A DNA stretch of 64,000 bases from an uncultured Mucilaginibacter sp. (lineage in GTDB: Bacteria > Bacteroidota > Bacteroidia > Sphingobacteriales > Sphingobacteriaceae), in contig CAIPPO010000080.1 of assembly GCA_903866915.1 (NCBI GenBank), forward strand, positions 26,182-90,181, given 5' to 3'. The notes beneath the pieces were generated by a model. The model searched no databases, had not been told where the DNA came from, and saw nothing but the letters and a program-made list of their open reading frames with translations. Within the stretch, counting starts at the first letter, position 1. The number at the start of each line of letters is the position of its first letter. Of this stretch, positions 52,945 to 63,600 are shown piece after piece. Position numbers and translations under genes: made by a program.

Positions 52945-53403
52945 TTAGCCAGTTGATGATTCAGGCTTATAATTGACGGTGAGCTTGTTGATCTTTTTAA
53001 GCAGATCGATCAGGTATTGTTTGTCGTGTTCGTTGATATGTTTGTTTAAGTAATTATTAAACTGCTTTACCACCACACGTGCCAGGTGTCTTTTTTCTTT
53101 ACCCAGCGGCGTAAGGTAAATTTTCACCGACCTTTTATCGCCCTGATTCGATTCACGGTAAATGAGGCCCGACTTTTCCAACTGGTTCAGCATCCGCGAA
53201 AGGCTGGTTGATTTTAGCCCTAACAATGCTGCGGCCTGCGATACGGTTGTCCCCTCCTGTTCGTCGATGTTGATGAGCAGATAACCAATAGACTGTGTGA
53301 TCCCAAACTCTGTAACCAATTGATTGTAGCGGTTGGCCATGGTTTGCCAAACTACTTTCATAAAATAGTCGATCGTTTCCTGGTGTTTAATATGCGATGG
53401 CAT
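52945..53403 (-). CDS. MarR-family transcriptional regulator
   Basis: 152 residues. The winged helix is evident: TQSIGYLLINIDEQEGTTVS, then QAAALLGLKSTSLSRMLNQL as the recognition region, EKSGLIYRESNQGDKRSVKI as the wing, and dimerisation helices at both ends (DYFMKVVWQTMANRYNQLVT; NNYLNKHINEHDKQYLIDLL). MarR proteins usually sense phenolic or oxidised ligands. No divergent target gene; the downstream small frame and FKBP genes on the same strand are the nearest candidates. Confidence 0.92.
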   Translation of the reverse strand: MPSHIKHQETIDYFMKVVWQTMANRYNQLVTEFGITQSIGYLLINIDEQEGTTVSQAAALLGLKSTSLSRMLNQLEKSGLIYRESNQGDKRSVKIYLTPLGKEKRHLARVVVKQFNNYLNKHINEHDKQYLIDLLKKINKLTVNYKPESSTG

Positions 53404-53415
53404 TGGCGTTTTTTA

Positions 53416-53540
53416 GTTCATGGTTCATGGTTCATGGAGATTGGGTTATTGGGTATCGGGTATCGGGTATCAGGTTTTATGTATAATACATTTAACCTTG
53501 ACCAATACCTGCTACCCGATACCCGCTAACTAATACCCAA
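53416..53540. repeat. Short tandem words with an inverted counterpart upstream of marR
   Basis: ttcatggt is repeated in tandem near 53418-53438, then gggtatc is repeated three times near 53451-53472; the far end of the same gap contains the inverted form (acccgatacccgctaac, then taataccc, 53512-53539), which can pair with it. The array lies between the gamma-glutamyltransferase stop and the marR start and looks like an intergenic repeat rather than a gene. Confidence 0.7.
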
Positions 53541-53543
53541 AAA

Positions 53544-55250
53544 TCAATATCCCTCTTTATCGTCATCCCCTCTCGGATCAGCACCGCCCTGGTAGCCTGT
53601 CGGTGTTACCAGGATGGCATCAACGCGACCACTTGGGCCACGGTCCACAATTTTATAACCTTTTTGTTTTAGCTTATTTCGTGTTTCAGCATCCATACCT
53701 CCACGTTCAATAGTAACTTCATCGGGTAACCACTGGTGATGAAAGCGTTTCGAATCTACTGCCTGCTGCATGTTCTGGTCAAATTCGATCACGTTTAAAA
53801 TTGTTTGAAAGACGGATGTTATAATGGTTGATCCTCCCGGCGTACCCACTACCATAAATAATTTGCCATCCTTTTCAACAATCGTAGGCGTCATCGATGA
53901 AAGCATGCGTTTATTGGGTTGGATGCTGTTGGCTTTACCACCTACCAGTCCGAACATATTTGGCACACCCGGTTTTGAACTAAAATCGTCCATCTCGTTA
54001 TTCAGCAAAAAGCCTGCACCGTTGACAAATATTTTAGAGCCATAGGAGTCATTGAGTGTGGTAGTGATCGCAACTGCATTACCCTCGGCATCCACGATAG
54101 AATAGTGGGTAGTTTGATCACTTTCATAGCCAGGTAAATTACCCGGTGCGATGTTTGCACTTGGCGTTGCAGCAGCCCAGCTAAAATTGCTCATACGCGC
54201 TGCATTGTAAGCCGGGTTCAGCAATGTATCCACTGGAACTTTAAAGAAATCGGGGTCGCCAAGGTATTTGGAGCGATCGGCATAAACGCGGCGTTCGGCT
54301 TCAACAACCAATTGTATGGTTGAGTCGCTATTAAAACCCCAGCGGTGCAAAGGATACTTTTCTACCGATTGCAACAATTGCAACAAAGCCACTCCCCCGC
54401 TTGAAGGCGGCGGCATAGCAATGATCTTATACCCTTTATAGTTGCCAATGAGCGGATTGCGCCAAACAGCCTGATAATTTTTTAGATCTTCTTTGCTAAT
54501 AAAGCCATTACCGCTTTGCATTTCTGCTACAATTTTATCAGCAACCGCACCTTCATAAAAGCCTGCTCTGCCCTTGTCGCGAATCAGTTCGAGTGTTTTG
54601 GCAAGATCTTCCTGTACTAGCAAATCGCCTTCTTTCCATCCGCCTTCTTTCAGCAAATAGCTTTTGCCAGGATTTAATTGTTTGAAATATTTTGCCGCCC
54701 AATTCAATTCAGAAGCGGCACGTTTGCTTACCCTGAAACCGTTTTTGGCGAGTTCAATGGCGGGCTGTACCAATTCAGCCCATTTTAATTTTCCATATTT
54801 GCTATGGGCCTCAAACATGCCGGCGACTGAGCCCGGTACACCCGATGCCTGATGTGTGGCCAGGCTTTTGTCGGGTATAACATTTCCTGCGGCGTCGAGG
54901 AACATATCCTGGAAAGCTTTTGCCGGGGCTTTTTCCCGAAAATCAAGTGTTGCCGTTTTACCGCTTTTTGAACGGAATACCATAAAGCCTCCACCGCCGA
55001 TATTGCCAGCTTCGGGAAAAGTAACGGCAAGTGCAAACTGAACGGCGACAGCTGCATCAACTGCATTGCCTCCTTTTTTCAACACCTCAAGCCCAATTTT
55101 TGCAGCATCTGGATTAGCACATACCACCATACCATTTTTATAAATCGGTGCTTCAGACCCCGTGGTTTGGGCCTGTGTATGTTTATAGGTTACCAGAACA
55201 ACTAAAAAAGCGAACGTGGCAATGAGGTATTTAGAAGAAAGCTTGAACAT
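53544..55250 (-). CDS. ggt: Gamma-glutamyltransferase, secreted
   Basis: 568 residues with a signal peptide (LIATFAFLVVLVTYKHTQAQ). It opens with the family segment MVVCANPDAAKIGLEVLKKG, followed by GNAVDAAVAVQFAL. The precursor is cleaved autocatalytically before the nucleophile Thr380 in DQTTHYSIVDAEGNAVAITT; the lid-region GSKIFVNGAGFLLNNEMDDF and the GGKANSIQPNKRMLSSMTPT motif with the two Ser of the oxyanion/substrate site follow. It hydrolyses glutathione and other gamma-glutamyl compounds in the periplasm. Length is normal. Single gene, upstream of the marR-side repeats. Confidence 0.96.
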   Translation of the reverse strand: MFKLSSKYLIATFAFLVVLVTYKHTQAQTTGSEAPIYKNGMVVCANPDAAKIGLEVLKKGGNAVDAAVAVQFALAVTFPEAGNIGGGGFMVFRSKSGKTATLDFREKAPAKAFQDMFLDAAGNVIPDKSLATHQASGVPGSVAGMFEAHSKYGKLKWAELVQPAIELAKNGFRVSKRAASELNWAAKYFKQLNPGKSYLLKEGGWKEGDLLVQEDLAKTLELIRDKGRAGFYEGAVADKIVAEMQSGNGFISKEDLKNYQAVWRNPLIGNYKGYKIIAMPPPSSGGVALLQLLQSVEKYPLHRWGFNSDSTIQLVVEAERRVYADRSKYLGDPDFFKVPVDTLLNPAYNAARMSNFSWAAATPSANIAPGNLPGYESDQTTHYSIVDAEGNAVAITTTLNDSYGSKIFVNGAGFLLNNEMDDFSSKPGVPNMFGLVGGKANSIQPNKRMLSSMTPTIVEKDGKLFMVVGTPGGSTIITSVFQTILNVIEFDQNMQQAVDSKRFHHQWLPDEVTIERGGMDAETRNKLKQKGYKIVDRGPSGRVDAILVTPTGYQGGADPRGDDDKEGY

Positions 55251-55468
55251 ATGTGTTTGAATAATGCCGCCTAATTTAACCTATTTTTAACTTAAACCAA
55301 CGTAACAAATTGTTGCTGCGAAGCGTCTTTTTATCAAAAAAACATTTTTCCAATTTAAGTGTTAGGCCAATTACAGGTTTGACTAGCGGGTAAAAGCTTA
55401 AAAAAACCTTAGAAAGATAAAGCATACTATATTTGAACAAATTATTAACGTTAATGCAAAAAACTTCC

Positions 55469-55981
55469 ATGAAAAAATATTATTACCTTTTACTCATCTT
55501 TACGGGCTTAACTTTAAGCGCAACAAACGCCAAAGCACAGGATTATAACCCCAACTACCAGATCGCAGCCGGATTAAAATTCGGAGGATACGAGAATGGG
55601 GTCTCGGCCAAATATTTCATGAACAGCAGCACTTCGCTTGAAGCGATTGCCGGTTTGCGCTCACCACATGGCTTGGTTTTAACTGGTTTATACGAAATAA
55701 ACCATACTGCTTTTGAGGTTGAAGGCTTGAGGTTTTACTATGGTTTTGGCGCACACCTTGGTGCCGTTGGTGCCGGATATTACCAACGATTTGACGGAAG
55801 CAACGAGCTTTATTCAAAAAGTCAGATATTGTTGGGCGCTGATGGTGTTGTAGGGCTAGAATATGTTATCCCTCAGTCGCCGATCGCTATCAGCCTCGAC
55901 CTCAATCCTCGAATAGAATTGGCAACCGGGCCATTCTTTGATATTGCTCCGGGCCTGGGTGTAAAATATTGCTTCAAATAA
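55469..55981 (+). CDS. Outer-membrane beta-barrel-like small protein
   Basis: 170 residues from the ATG at 55469 (MKKYYYLLLIFTGLTLSATN, then AKAQ), a clean signal peptide; ATGs 5 and 12 codons upstream are alternatives. The mature part is strand-rich with alternating aromatic and polar residues (QIAAGLKFGGYENGVSAKYF, YYGFGAHLGAVGAGYYQRFD, VVGLEYVIPQSPIAISLDLN, PFFDIAPGLGVKYCFK), which suits an eight-stranded barrel of the OmpW/outer-membrane-protein-beta-barrel kind. Convergent with the large subtilisin gene. Function unknown. Confidence 0.8.
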   Translation: MKKYYYLLLIFTGLTLSATNAKAQDYNPNYQIAAGLKFGGYENGVSAKYFMNSSTSLEAIAGLRSPHGLVLTGLYEINHTAFEVEGLRFYYGFGAHLGAVGAGYYQRFDGSNELYSKSQILLGADGVVGLEYVIPQSPIAISLDLNPRIELATGPFFDIAPGLGVKYCFK

Positions 55982-56018
55982 GCCCGGCAAAAACGTCCCT
56001 GCCGCTTATTTGCTTGAA

Positions 56019-59000
56019 TTAGCGCTCGATGACAAGCTTGCGGGTATAAGCTTTTTCACCGAGTTGTACTTTTAACAGATAGCTTCCGGCAGCCAAATGA
56101 CTCACATCGATCTGCGTGCTAAAATTACCAACAGGGATAGCCTGGCTTTGTGAATAAGCATTTTGCCCGATACTATTGACAATGCTGAGGGTAAGATCGG
56201 CAGCAGCGGGTGCAGCAAAGACAACGTTCAACTGACTATTCGCCGGTACTGGAAATATAGTCAGGCCGATTGGATTTGTAGTTGGATTAATTGATAATAT
56301 CGCGTAAGTGAAATTATCCGACTGTGAAACGCAGCTGTTGGCCAATGTTACGTCTACCCTGTAATTACCGCTCTGTGTTGGCGAAAATGTTTGCCCGGTA
56401 GCGCCATTGATCACTACTCCGTTCAGGTACCATTGGTTGCCCGTTGCAAAATTTGAACTTAATTGGGTACCATTTTGGCTGATTGCCGGTTTATCAATAT
56501 TAACGGCAACCCTGGAGGCTGTGCTACAGCCAGGACTAGCCAGCGTAAGGTCATAAAAATAGTAGTAGAACTTATTGTAATAAGCCGTATCAGTAGCTGA
56601 AGTTGCCGAATTACCAGTGATGCTGAATACATCTCCGACCTTAAAAGGATAACCGGTGACACCACCATTATTTCGGTAAATGGTAGCGTTTGCATCATAG
56701 ATAGTGCTGATGGTATAATTACCGGCAGCAGGCAATAAAAGATTTAAGGGATATACCTGCCCATTGTCATTTGGGTCATCAGGTTGTGCACCAGGCTTTG
56801 GATTGGTTGCGGTTGCAACGGCATCGATCGTTGTTGAAGATACTACTTCGCCGTTATCATTGGCGACACTAAAAGTTATTTTTCCAGAATAGCCAATATA
56901 AAGCCGGGCGCTTTTTAACACAATAGGGATCCTTGTAAAAACATTGACCGAAGGTGTAAATTGGTTATAGCCTCCAGCAGAAAAAACAGTTTTTGTAGCC
57001 GGACCAACGGTGCTGCTAAAATCATTCAGCCCCACATAGTAAGTATTATTGACTGGCGCTTGTGCGGTGATCGTAGGCGATCCATAAGCAAATGGTGTAA
57101 CGTCAGTGGCATTTTGGTACCAAAGCAGTTCGCCATCGCCGGTTCCCGACAGCAGGTAAGTATTGCTGGTATTGCAAAAGCGGGCACTCAGCCCTGATGC
57201 TACCGGCGTATTTGCGATTATAACCGTGTCCTTTACTGAATTATTACCAGGTACCGGGTCCGTTGCTAAATTGGTGCTTGCTGTGATATAATAAGTTGCA
57301 CCCGGCAAAACACTGAACTGCGTTGTAAATGTAAAATTATCCTCGGAAGCAGGTAAAAGCACTCCGGTGTAGAGCTGGTTAAAGGTTGATATTGTTCCGT
57401 CGGCGGCAGTGATACTAACGGTTACCGGTATCTCACTCAGCACCTGAGTGCCGAAATTTTTCAGTGTAACGGTTACCGGTGTCTGGCCCGAACAGTTGCC
57501 CCCGGCCGAAGGGCTAACAATAGCAACGGCGCCTACGTCGATACTGGTTGGCAAAAACTGTACCCGATAATCCTCGGTTTCACCCTTCGCGTAATTACCG
57601 CAGGCTTTAATAGTAGACGTATCAGAAGTTTCCGTGAGCACCACGCGCATGAGGCTATAATTGCCTGCTTCCACACTCCCGGGGACCTTAATGTTGGTAG
57701 TGAAAACGCCAGTACCGGAAATGATATTGCTCGTAGCGACCAGTTCATTTGGTTCAAACACTCCGTCAGCGTTCCAATCGATAAACACTTTGGCTGCTTT
57801 ATTAAAGTTAGCACCGCAGGTACCCAGCGTAAGCGACAATGGATAGGTTTTATTTTGCTCGAGCTGCACAGTCAGATTTGTATAATCTGAATACATGGTA
57901 CAGCCCGGTGTCGGTGTATTATTGATGTTGGAAAGGCTAACATTATTGATGCGCGAATCAGCATTTGAGAGTGGAGCCGATGTGCAGTAGGAAGCGCCAC
58001 CTACCCCGGTTACAATGATCGAAAAATCCTGTGAACCGGAGTTTAGCGTTCCTTTATGCGAAACAGTAATGGTATACGAACGTCCGGGTACTGCCCCAGC
58101 AATATATACCTGCTCAACGTTATCTCTTATATTATCACCGGTAGTGGCCGGGGCGGCGGGGTTGTTCGGATCGAGTACCCACGGATAATAGGTTTTGGTG
58201 CCGTCACTGATCCTTATATCCAGATCGTTGACCAGTTTGGGTGTACGATCGTTGATCACACCAGTAGTTGTCGTATCAGCCGGGGGATCGGTCCAGGATA
58301 TTGTAGCAACCAGCGCTCCGTTGCCCGAAGCTATTACCTTAAATGTTTGGGTTTGTCCCTGTGCAAGTGCTTTTTCGTTGATCAAACTTTTAGTACCGTT
58401 ATCGGTAATGGTCTGCGCAGCATTTTTTGTATTGAGCAAACCCCAGCCATAAATATAGTCGGGACCCGGATTACCGGCATCAAAAGCAGTGGCACAGGCC
58501 AGTCCTTTGAGCGTCGCAGCACGCATAAAATTGCCTGAGTTTTTTTCCGCATAATACTCCTGCAACAGGTAAAGAGAACCGGTAACATTAGGTGCAGACA
58601 TCGAAGTGCCTGAAAAAACCAGGTAACTGGTTGCACTGCCTGCTCCGCATGATAATACGTTCAAACCATTCGCTACCAGATCGGGCTTAACCCGGCCGTC
58701 ATTAGTTGGTCCCCAACTACTGAAATAAGAAGAATTGATCGATGAAGAACTGGTTGGACCATTAGGTAAGGGGTCGATCGCACCTATGGTTAAAATATCT
58801 TTCGCGTTGCCCGTACTGCTAATGGTTTCATAGCCGCTATTGCTACTGATCCCAGCCGGGCGCGGGCCCTTATCAACCAGAGTTTGGTCGGAAGCGCTCA
58901 TGTAGCCATAATAGTCGGTTCCGATAGCGGGGCCGGTACTGCCACGTGCATTGCCGGCTGATTCAACAATAAGATAATAAGGAGCGTTATAGGCGATCTG

Positions 59001-59750
59001 ATCAAACTGCTGTGTACGCTGACCATAAAACCCGAAGGTATAGTCGACCGAATCACCGGGCAAACCGTACCATTCCCAGCGATTAAAGTTACCATCGAAA
59101 ACCCAGCCTGCTTCATCTCCATAAGAATGGTTGGATAGCAATAGGTTAGGTGCCTCTGCGCTCATATCGCTGATATCGTTATCAAAACTGTAAGATTTTA
59201 GGGTACTGGCATTAAAGGCCATGCCTTTTGCAGGAGGATATACCCCTTTGGCAAGCATCGTACCACTCACGTGCGTGGCATGATCGATGGTTGAAGAACT
59301 GCCCTCAAGGGTGATGGTTTTACCTGCAAACTCCTGGTGCCCGTTAAAAACCCATCCCCCGTCAAATATCGCCAGTTTGTTTTTCAGGAAGGAACTGGAG
59401 CCTGATAAATTAAGCCCCAGTGAACCGCCCGGCTGAACAGCATTGGTATTGGTAGTGGCAGCGGATATGATATTGTCGTGAGTTATCAGATAAATTGGGA
59501 AACCCCGCTTGTTTATCCCCTGTAGTTGAACTACACCACCGCCTTTGGTATTGCGGCGAACTACCCATCCATGCTTTTGTGCCAATGCCAGTGCCTTTTG
59601 TTTGTTGAGGGCCTGATCTTTTTTTGCGTTTACGGAAATGCGCTCGAGGTTGCGTTTATACTCCTCTGTCACCAGTTTTTGCTGGGCAAAGGTGCCGGTT
59701 GTAATAAGGACAAAAAAAGCAGCAATTAAAATAGAGTAATTAATCCTCAT
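56019..59750 (-). CDS. Subtilisin-like S8 protease with T9SS C-terminal sorting domain
   Basis: 1243 residues from the ATG at 59750 (signal peptide RINYSILIAAFFVLITTGTF). Domain order: a propeptide-like stretch; the S8 catalytic domain (about 110-460) with Asp in AIFDGGWVFNGHQEFAGK, His in STIDHATHVSGTMLAKG and Ser in VFSGTSMSAPNVTGSLYLLQ; a P/proprotein-like jelly-roll region; a GEVED domain (FIDWNADGVFEPNELVATSN); a CARDB-like segment; an Ig-like domain (LSGTGDGELLWYQNATDVTP); and a C-terminal Por-type sorting domain (LTIFPVPANSQLNVVFAAPA ... SYLLKVQLGEKAYTRKLVIE). The tail predicts export by the type IX secretion system and attachment to or release from the surface. A secreted protease of this size should degrade proteins outside the cell. 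Confidence 0.94.
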   Translation of the reverse strand: MRINYSILIAAFFVLITTGTFAQQKLVTEEYKRNLERISVNAKKDQALNKQKALALAQKHGWVVRRNTKGGGVVQLQGINKRGFPIYLITHDNIISAATTNTNAVQPGGSLGLNLSGSSSFLKNKLAIFDGGWVFNGHQEFAGKTITLEGSSSTIDHATHVSGTMLAKGVYPPAKGMAFNASTLKSYSFDNDISDMSAEAPNLLLSNHSYGDEAGWVFDGNFNRWEWYGLPGDSVDYTFGFYGQRTQQFDQIAYNAPYYLIVESAGNARGSTGPAIGTDYYGYMSASDQTLVDKGPRPAGISSNSGYETISSTGNAKDILTIGAIDPLPNGPTSSSSINSSYFSSWGPTNDGRVKPDLVANGLNVLSCGAGSATSYLVFSGTSMSAPNVTGSLYLLQEYYAEKNSGNFMRAATLKGLACATAFDAGNPGPDYIYGWGLLNTKNAAQTITDNGTKSLINEKALAQGQTQTFKVIASGNGALVATISWTDPPADTTTTGVINDRTPKLVNDLDIRISDGTKTYYPWVLDPNNPAAPATTGDNIRDNVEQVYIAGAVPGRSYTITVSHKGTLNSGSQDFSIIVTGVGGASYCTSAPLSNADSRINNVSLSNINNTPTPGCTMYSDYTNLTVQLEQNKTYPLSLTLGTCGANFNKAAKVFIDWNADGVFEPNELVATSNIISGTGVFTTNIKVPGSVEAGNYSLMRVVLTETSDTSTIKACGNYAKGETEDYRVQFLPTSIDVGAVAIVSPSAGGNCSGQTPVTVTLKNFGTQVLSEIPVTVSITAADGTISTFNQLYTGVLLPASEDNFTFTTQFSVLPGATYYITASTNLATDPVPGNNSVKDTVIIANTPVASGLSARFCNTSNTYLLSGTGDGELLWYQNATDVTPFAYGSPTITAQAPVNNTYYVGLNDFSSTVGPATKTVFSAGGYNQFTPSVNVFTRIPIVLKSARLYIGYSGKITFSVANDNGEVVSSTTIDAVATATNPKPGAQPDDPNDNGQVYPLNLLLPAAGNYTISTIYDANATIYRNNGGVTGYPFKVGDVFSITGNSATSATDTAYYNKFYYYFYDLTLASPGCSTASRVAVNIDKPAISQNGTQLSSNFATGNQWYLNGVVINGATGQTFSPTQSGNYRVDVTLANSCVSQSDNFTYAILSINPTTNPIGLTIFPVPANSQLNVVFAAPAAADLTLSIVNSIGQNAYSQSQAIPVGNFSTQIDVSHLAAGSYLLKVQLGEKAYTRKLVIER

Positions 59751-59944
59751 TCGTACCGGTTGTAAATATTGACGTTTGGTAAATGTGATGTTCAAGATAA
59801 AAGTAATTTTACGCGGTCAGGGATAAAATTTCAAATCGCCCCATTAATTATAAATAAAAGCCAGACCAGCGATAAACGGTGAATGCAGGCTAAAATTATA
59901 TTTTTTAATTTATAAATAGCATCCTTTTTAAGTAAGACGCAACA

Positions 59945-59966
59945 TTTACGGAATTGTATCCGTAAA
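59945..59966. repeat. Perfect 8-base inverted repeat upstream of the PID-CTERM-like gene
   Basis: tttacgga (59945-59952) and tccgtaaa (59959-59966) with a 6-base spacer, about 40 bases in front of the -7 box at 60005; it may be an operator for the small gene or for the divergent protease. Confidence 0.5.
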
Positions 59967-60004
59967 AGTTTGTACCAAAAGTTATGTCAGTTAAAATAAA
60001 GTTG

Positions 60005-60012
60005 TACATTTG
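60005..60012 (+). promoter_or_regulatory. Promoter -7 box (TACATTTG) for the PID-CTERM-like gene
   Basis: A perfect TAnnTTTG match, 20 bases upstream of the start codon. No -33 box at the right distance was seen. Confidence 0.5.
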
Positions 60013-60032
60013 AAGGTTTTTAACACTGTAAA

Positions 60033-60239
60033 ATGAAAATTAAGGCCGGCTTTGGCACCATCGTATTAGTCCTTTTCAGCATCGTTTCGGCGTGTGCGCA
60101 AGGTGAGCCGTGCGGTGGTGCTGACCCGGATACTACCTGCCCGCTCGACACCTGGGTGATCATTTTAGTTATTGTTGCTTCTGCTTTTGCTGCCTACACT
60201 TTGTATCGCAGGCAGGCAATTTCCCGCGCGAATAGTTAA
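60033..60239 (+). CDS. Small PID-CTERM-like membrane/sorting-tail protein
   Basis: 68 residues. A signal peptide (IKAGFGTIVLVLFSIVSACA) is followed by a very short acidic spacer (GEPCGGADPDTTC) and a C-terminal tripartite tail: PLDTWV, a hydrophobic helix (IILVIVASAFAAYTLY) and the basic end RRQAISR. This layout (Pro-x-Asp motif, helix, basic end) resembles the PID-CTERM signal found on short Bacteroidota proteins. The two Cys could form a disulfide in the tiny exposed part. Role unknown. Confidence 0.7.
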   Translation: MKIKAGFGTIVLVLFSIVSACAQGEPCGGADPDTTCPLDTWVIILVIVASAFAAYTLYRRQAISRANS

Positions 60240-60690
60240 TAACATTCCCTTTTTCTCTCATTCCGAATACAACCATTAGTTAAATATTATTTAATAATTA
60301 ATATGACCTGTGGGTTATTTCAATAGCCATTTTTCTCAAAAAAACAGGTTATTGGCAGTATTTCAAAATTTCAAGGACTTTAATCCCGGTAAAATCTGGC
60401 TTATTATATACTATTTCATATTTTTTTAATCATAAAGTGTTTAAACACGAAACCCTTCTTAGTGTATTCCGTACATAGCATCAGGGAGATGCCCAATTTA
60501 TCGGTTGATTAATTATAAAGCAATATTTTAATTAAAAATTGCGGCAGATTTTTAGACATCCCGACAATAAAATTTAAAGGAGACAATTAATAAAACTCAA
60601 TTGGGGTTTATCAAAAAACTAAAAAAATATGCCTGTTTTGGCAAAAAATACGAAGAAATATAGGTCGTGACCAGTCTTAAATCATTCAAG
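60240..60690. other. AT-rich gap without a gene
   Basis: 450 bases with no convincing coding frame on either strand. It contains a perfect palindrome, gtgtttaaacac, at 60437-60448. No clear -7 box is visible in front of the next gene. Confidence 0.6.
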
Positions 60691-63600
60691 ATGCGCCTTT
60701 TTACATTTATTACTATTTTGATATTTTTCAATATCCTGAATGCATCAGCTACCACCTACACCTGGGTAGGGGCAGCGACAGGTAATTGGAATACTGCCGC
60801 AAACTGGTCGCCCAATACGGGCTATCCGGGTAAAACAGGCAGCACCGATGTGGCCCAATTTAATAACAGCACTTACAATGTAACCTTAACCACCCCGATT
60901 ACCTTAAATAATATCAATCAAAATTCGGGCACCTGTACACTTACCATTACTACGGCAGGAAATAGTTTAACGATCAGCTCGGGTATTAATTTAGCGAATA
61001 ATAATTCGTCTATTAAATTCCTGGGGTCGGGTGCTGTAACGATAGCATCAATCAGTTTCCAAAACGGCGATTTCCTGACGTGTGGCTCGCCTACCGATGC
61101 TACAACCAACGTTTCATTCGGATTGGCCAGTTTTATCACACTGCCTGCTAATGGCGGAAACGGCATCTTTAATTATGGAACCCTTAATTTTAGTTTCGAT
61201 GTCGTTACTTTTGGTTCAGCATCAGTGCTTACCAATTATAGTACGGGCACGGTCACAACTAATTTTAGCATCTTTCAGTTATCTAATAACAACAATGCTA
61301 TCAATAACTACGGGGTTTTCAATGCTTCTTTGCTTAATACATTTCAGCTGTCTAATAACCCTTCCTATATTAATAACTATGCGGGCGCAACTTTTTCTGC
61401 CGGATCTTCCACTTTCCAGTTAAACGGGTCAGGAGCAGTAATTTCCAACGCCGGTACCTTTACAACCACAGGTGGATGTACCTTCCAATTATCAGGAAAC
61501 GATAGCTATATCAACAACACAAGCACGGGCGTATTTACCGACAATGGTTCTACCTACACTATTTCGGGTGCCAATAGCGATTGTCAGTTAAAAAACAGCG
61601 GCACTTACAGTACCACGAGTTGTAGTTTAACCTTTTCGGGCAGCAATAATAACCTGACAAACAATTCAGGCGGAACATTCAATGATAACGGCTCGAGTTT
61701 TGTTTTTTCAGGCGTCAATAACAGTAACCAGCTGCTTAACTCGGGCACTTTCAGTGGTTCGGGCAGTAATATCACGCTGCAGGGTAATAATTCAAACCTA
61801 ACCAATAACGCCAGCAGCAGCTTTCAAGTTAACGGCGGAGGCATTATAACCTGTACCAGCACAGGTTCGGCTGTCAATAAGATCTCGAATTCGGGAACAT
61901 TTAATGCTGGTACTTCAAATTCTTCCTGCGAGGTCATACTCGATAATTACACCTCGATAGCCAATAATGCGTCGGGTACTTTCAACGTTGGCTCAACATC
62001 GTATATCCATTATAATAGTACAAGCTCGCACAACTGCGGCATCAGCAACTCCGGAACTTTCACTTTTCAATCAGATGCCTACGGTACAGGGGCTGTTGAT
62101 CAGATCCCCCAGGGTCTGAATAATACCGTTTCGGGCACTTTCGCGGTGCAGCGCTATTTGCAGGGCGGAGCTGGTTATCGTGCCTATCGTTTGCTTTCGT
62201 CACCGGTTTATGTGGCAACGGTGGGCAGTGCGAATGTCTACAGCATCAATTATTTAAAAAACGCCATTTATCTTACCGGAACCACAACAACCGGCGGTTT
62301 CGATAATATTGTGGCGGCAAATCCCACACTCTACCTCTACCGTGAAAACCAAACCAGCCCCGCTTTTACCACGTATTTGAACAGTAATTTTATCGGCATA
62401 AAGGCCATCAACAATGCAACTGCCTATGCCTATACGATGAATGATGCCACTTACACCGCCAACTACAATATACCGGTGGGTTCGGGTTACCTTTGCTTTT
62501 TCAGGGGTAACCGCAGCACTTCTTTCGCTTCGAAAACAACATCGCCCTTCCCGGTTCCGGAAAATACCACGCTAAGCACCAGCGGCACCATGAATACGGG
62601 CACTATTACACTCAGAAACTGGTTTAACCCCGGCACAACTACGCTAAGTTATACCCTGGCAACACCAATTAGTTACCGTGGCTTTAACCTGGCTGGCAAC
62701 CCCTATCCATCAACAATCGATTGGCAAACCTACCGGACCACAGCCGGAACGGGCATTTATGGTAATGGCATTTCAAGCAGCATCTACGAACTGAATCCCA
62801 AAACCCAGAATTACGATGTTTATCAATATGGCGGCGCATTTACCAATCACGGATCAAGGTATATCGTTAGCGGTCAGGCATTTTTCGTTCTGGCTACCGG
62901 GGCTGCATCCTCTGTAACATTTTATGAAACTGCCAAAGCTGTAACTCAGGAAAATACCGGACTTGACCTTTTTATGGGAAAGCCCAATGCACAGACTGCA
63001 AGCGACCAGCACCTGAGATTGCAAATAGCAATGGATACGGTAAATACCGACGATACTTTTATAGCCTTAGGTAAAAACCTGAACCCACAGTATAACCCGC
63101 AGACTGATGCACTCTACAAAAACGGCTCGGGGAAAGTTGCCCTTTCTAGTTTTTCGGCCGATAATATTGGCCTGGCAATTAATCAGCAACCTTTACCCAA
63201 AGGCAGCGAAACTATCAAATTGAATGTAAATGCACAGGCAGATGGCATCTATTCGCTAAACCTGACGGAGCTAACCGGTATTCCGCAACTCTACGATGTA
63301 TGGCTGATGGATGCCTACAAAAAGGATTCGTTGGATATGCGCCATAATCTTACCTATCGTTTCAACGTATATACCAGCGACACCGGCTCTTTTGGCGCTA
63401 ACCGCTTTAAACTCGTGATACGCGAAAATGCAGCGCTGGCTTATCGCCTGCTTGGTTTTAACGCAGTAAAAACGGGCTCACAGCAGCACCAGGTTAAAAT
63501 TACTTGGGCTGCAGAGAACGAACAGAATTACACCAATTTCACAGTTGAGCGAAGTATTGATGGCGGCCTTTCCTATCAGGTCATAGGCAGCCTGGCAAGC

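Noticed and set aside
58056..58538. 160-codon plus-strand frame within the S8 protease gene
   Set aside because: Antisense to a well-supported catalytic and domain-rich coding sequence; Ile/Ser/Gly-rich composition without domain.
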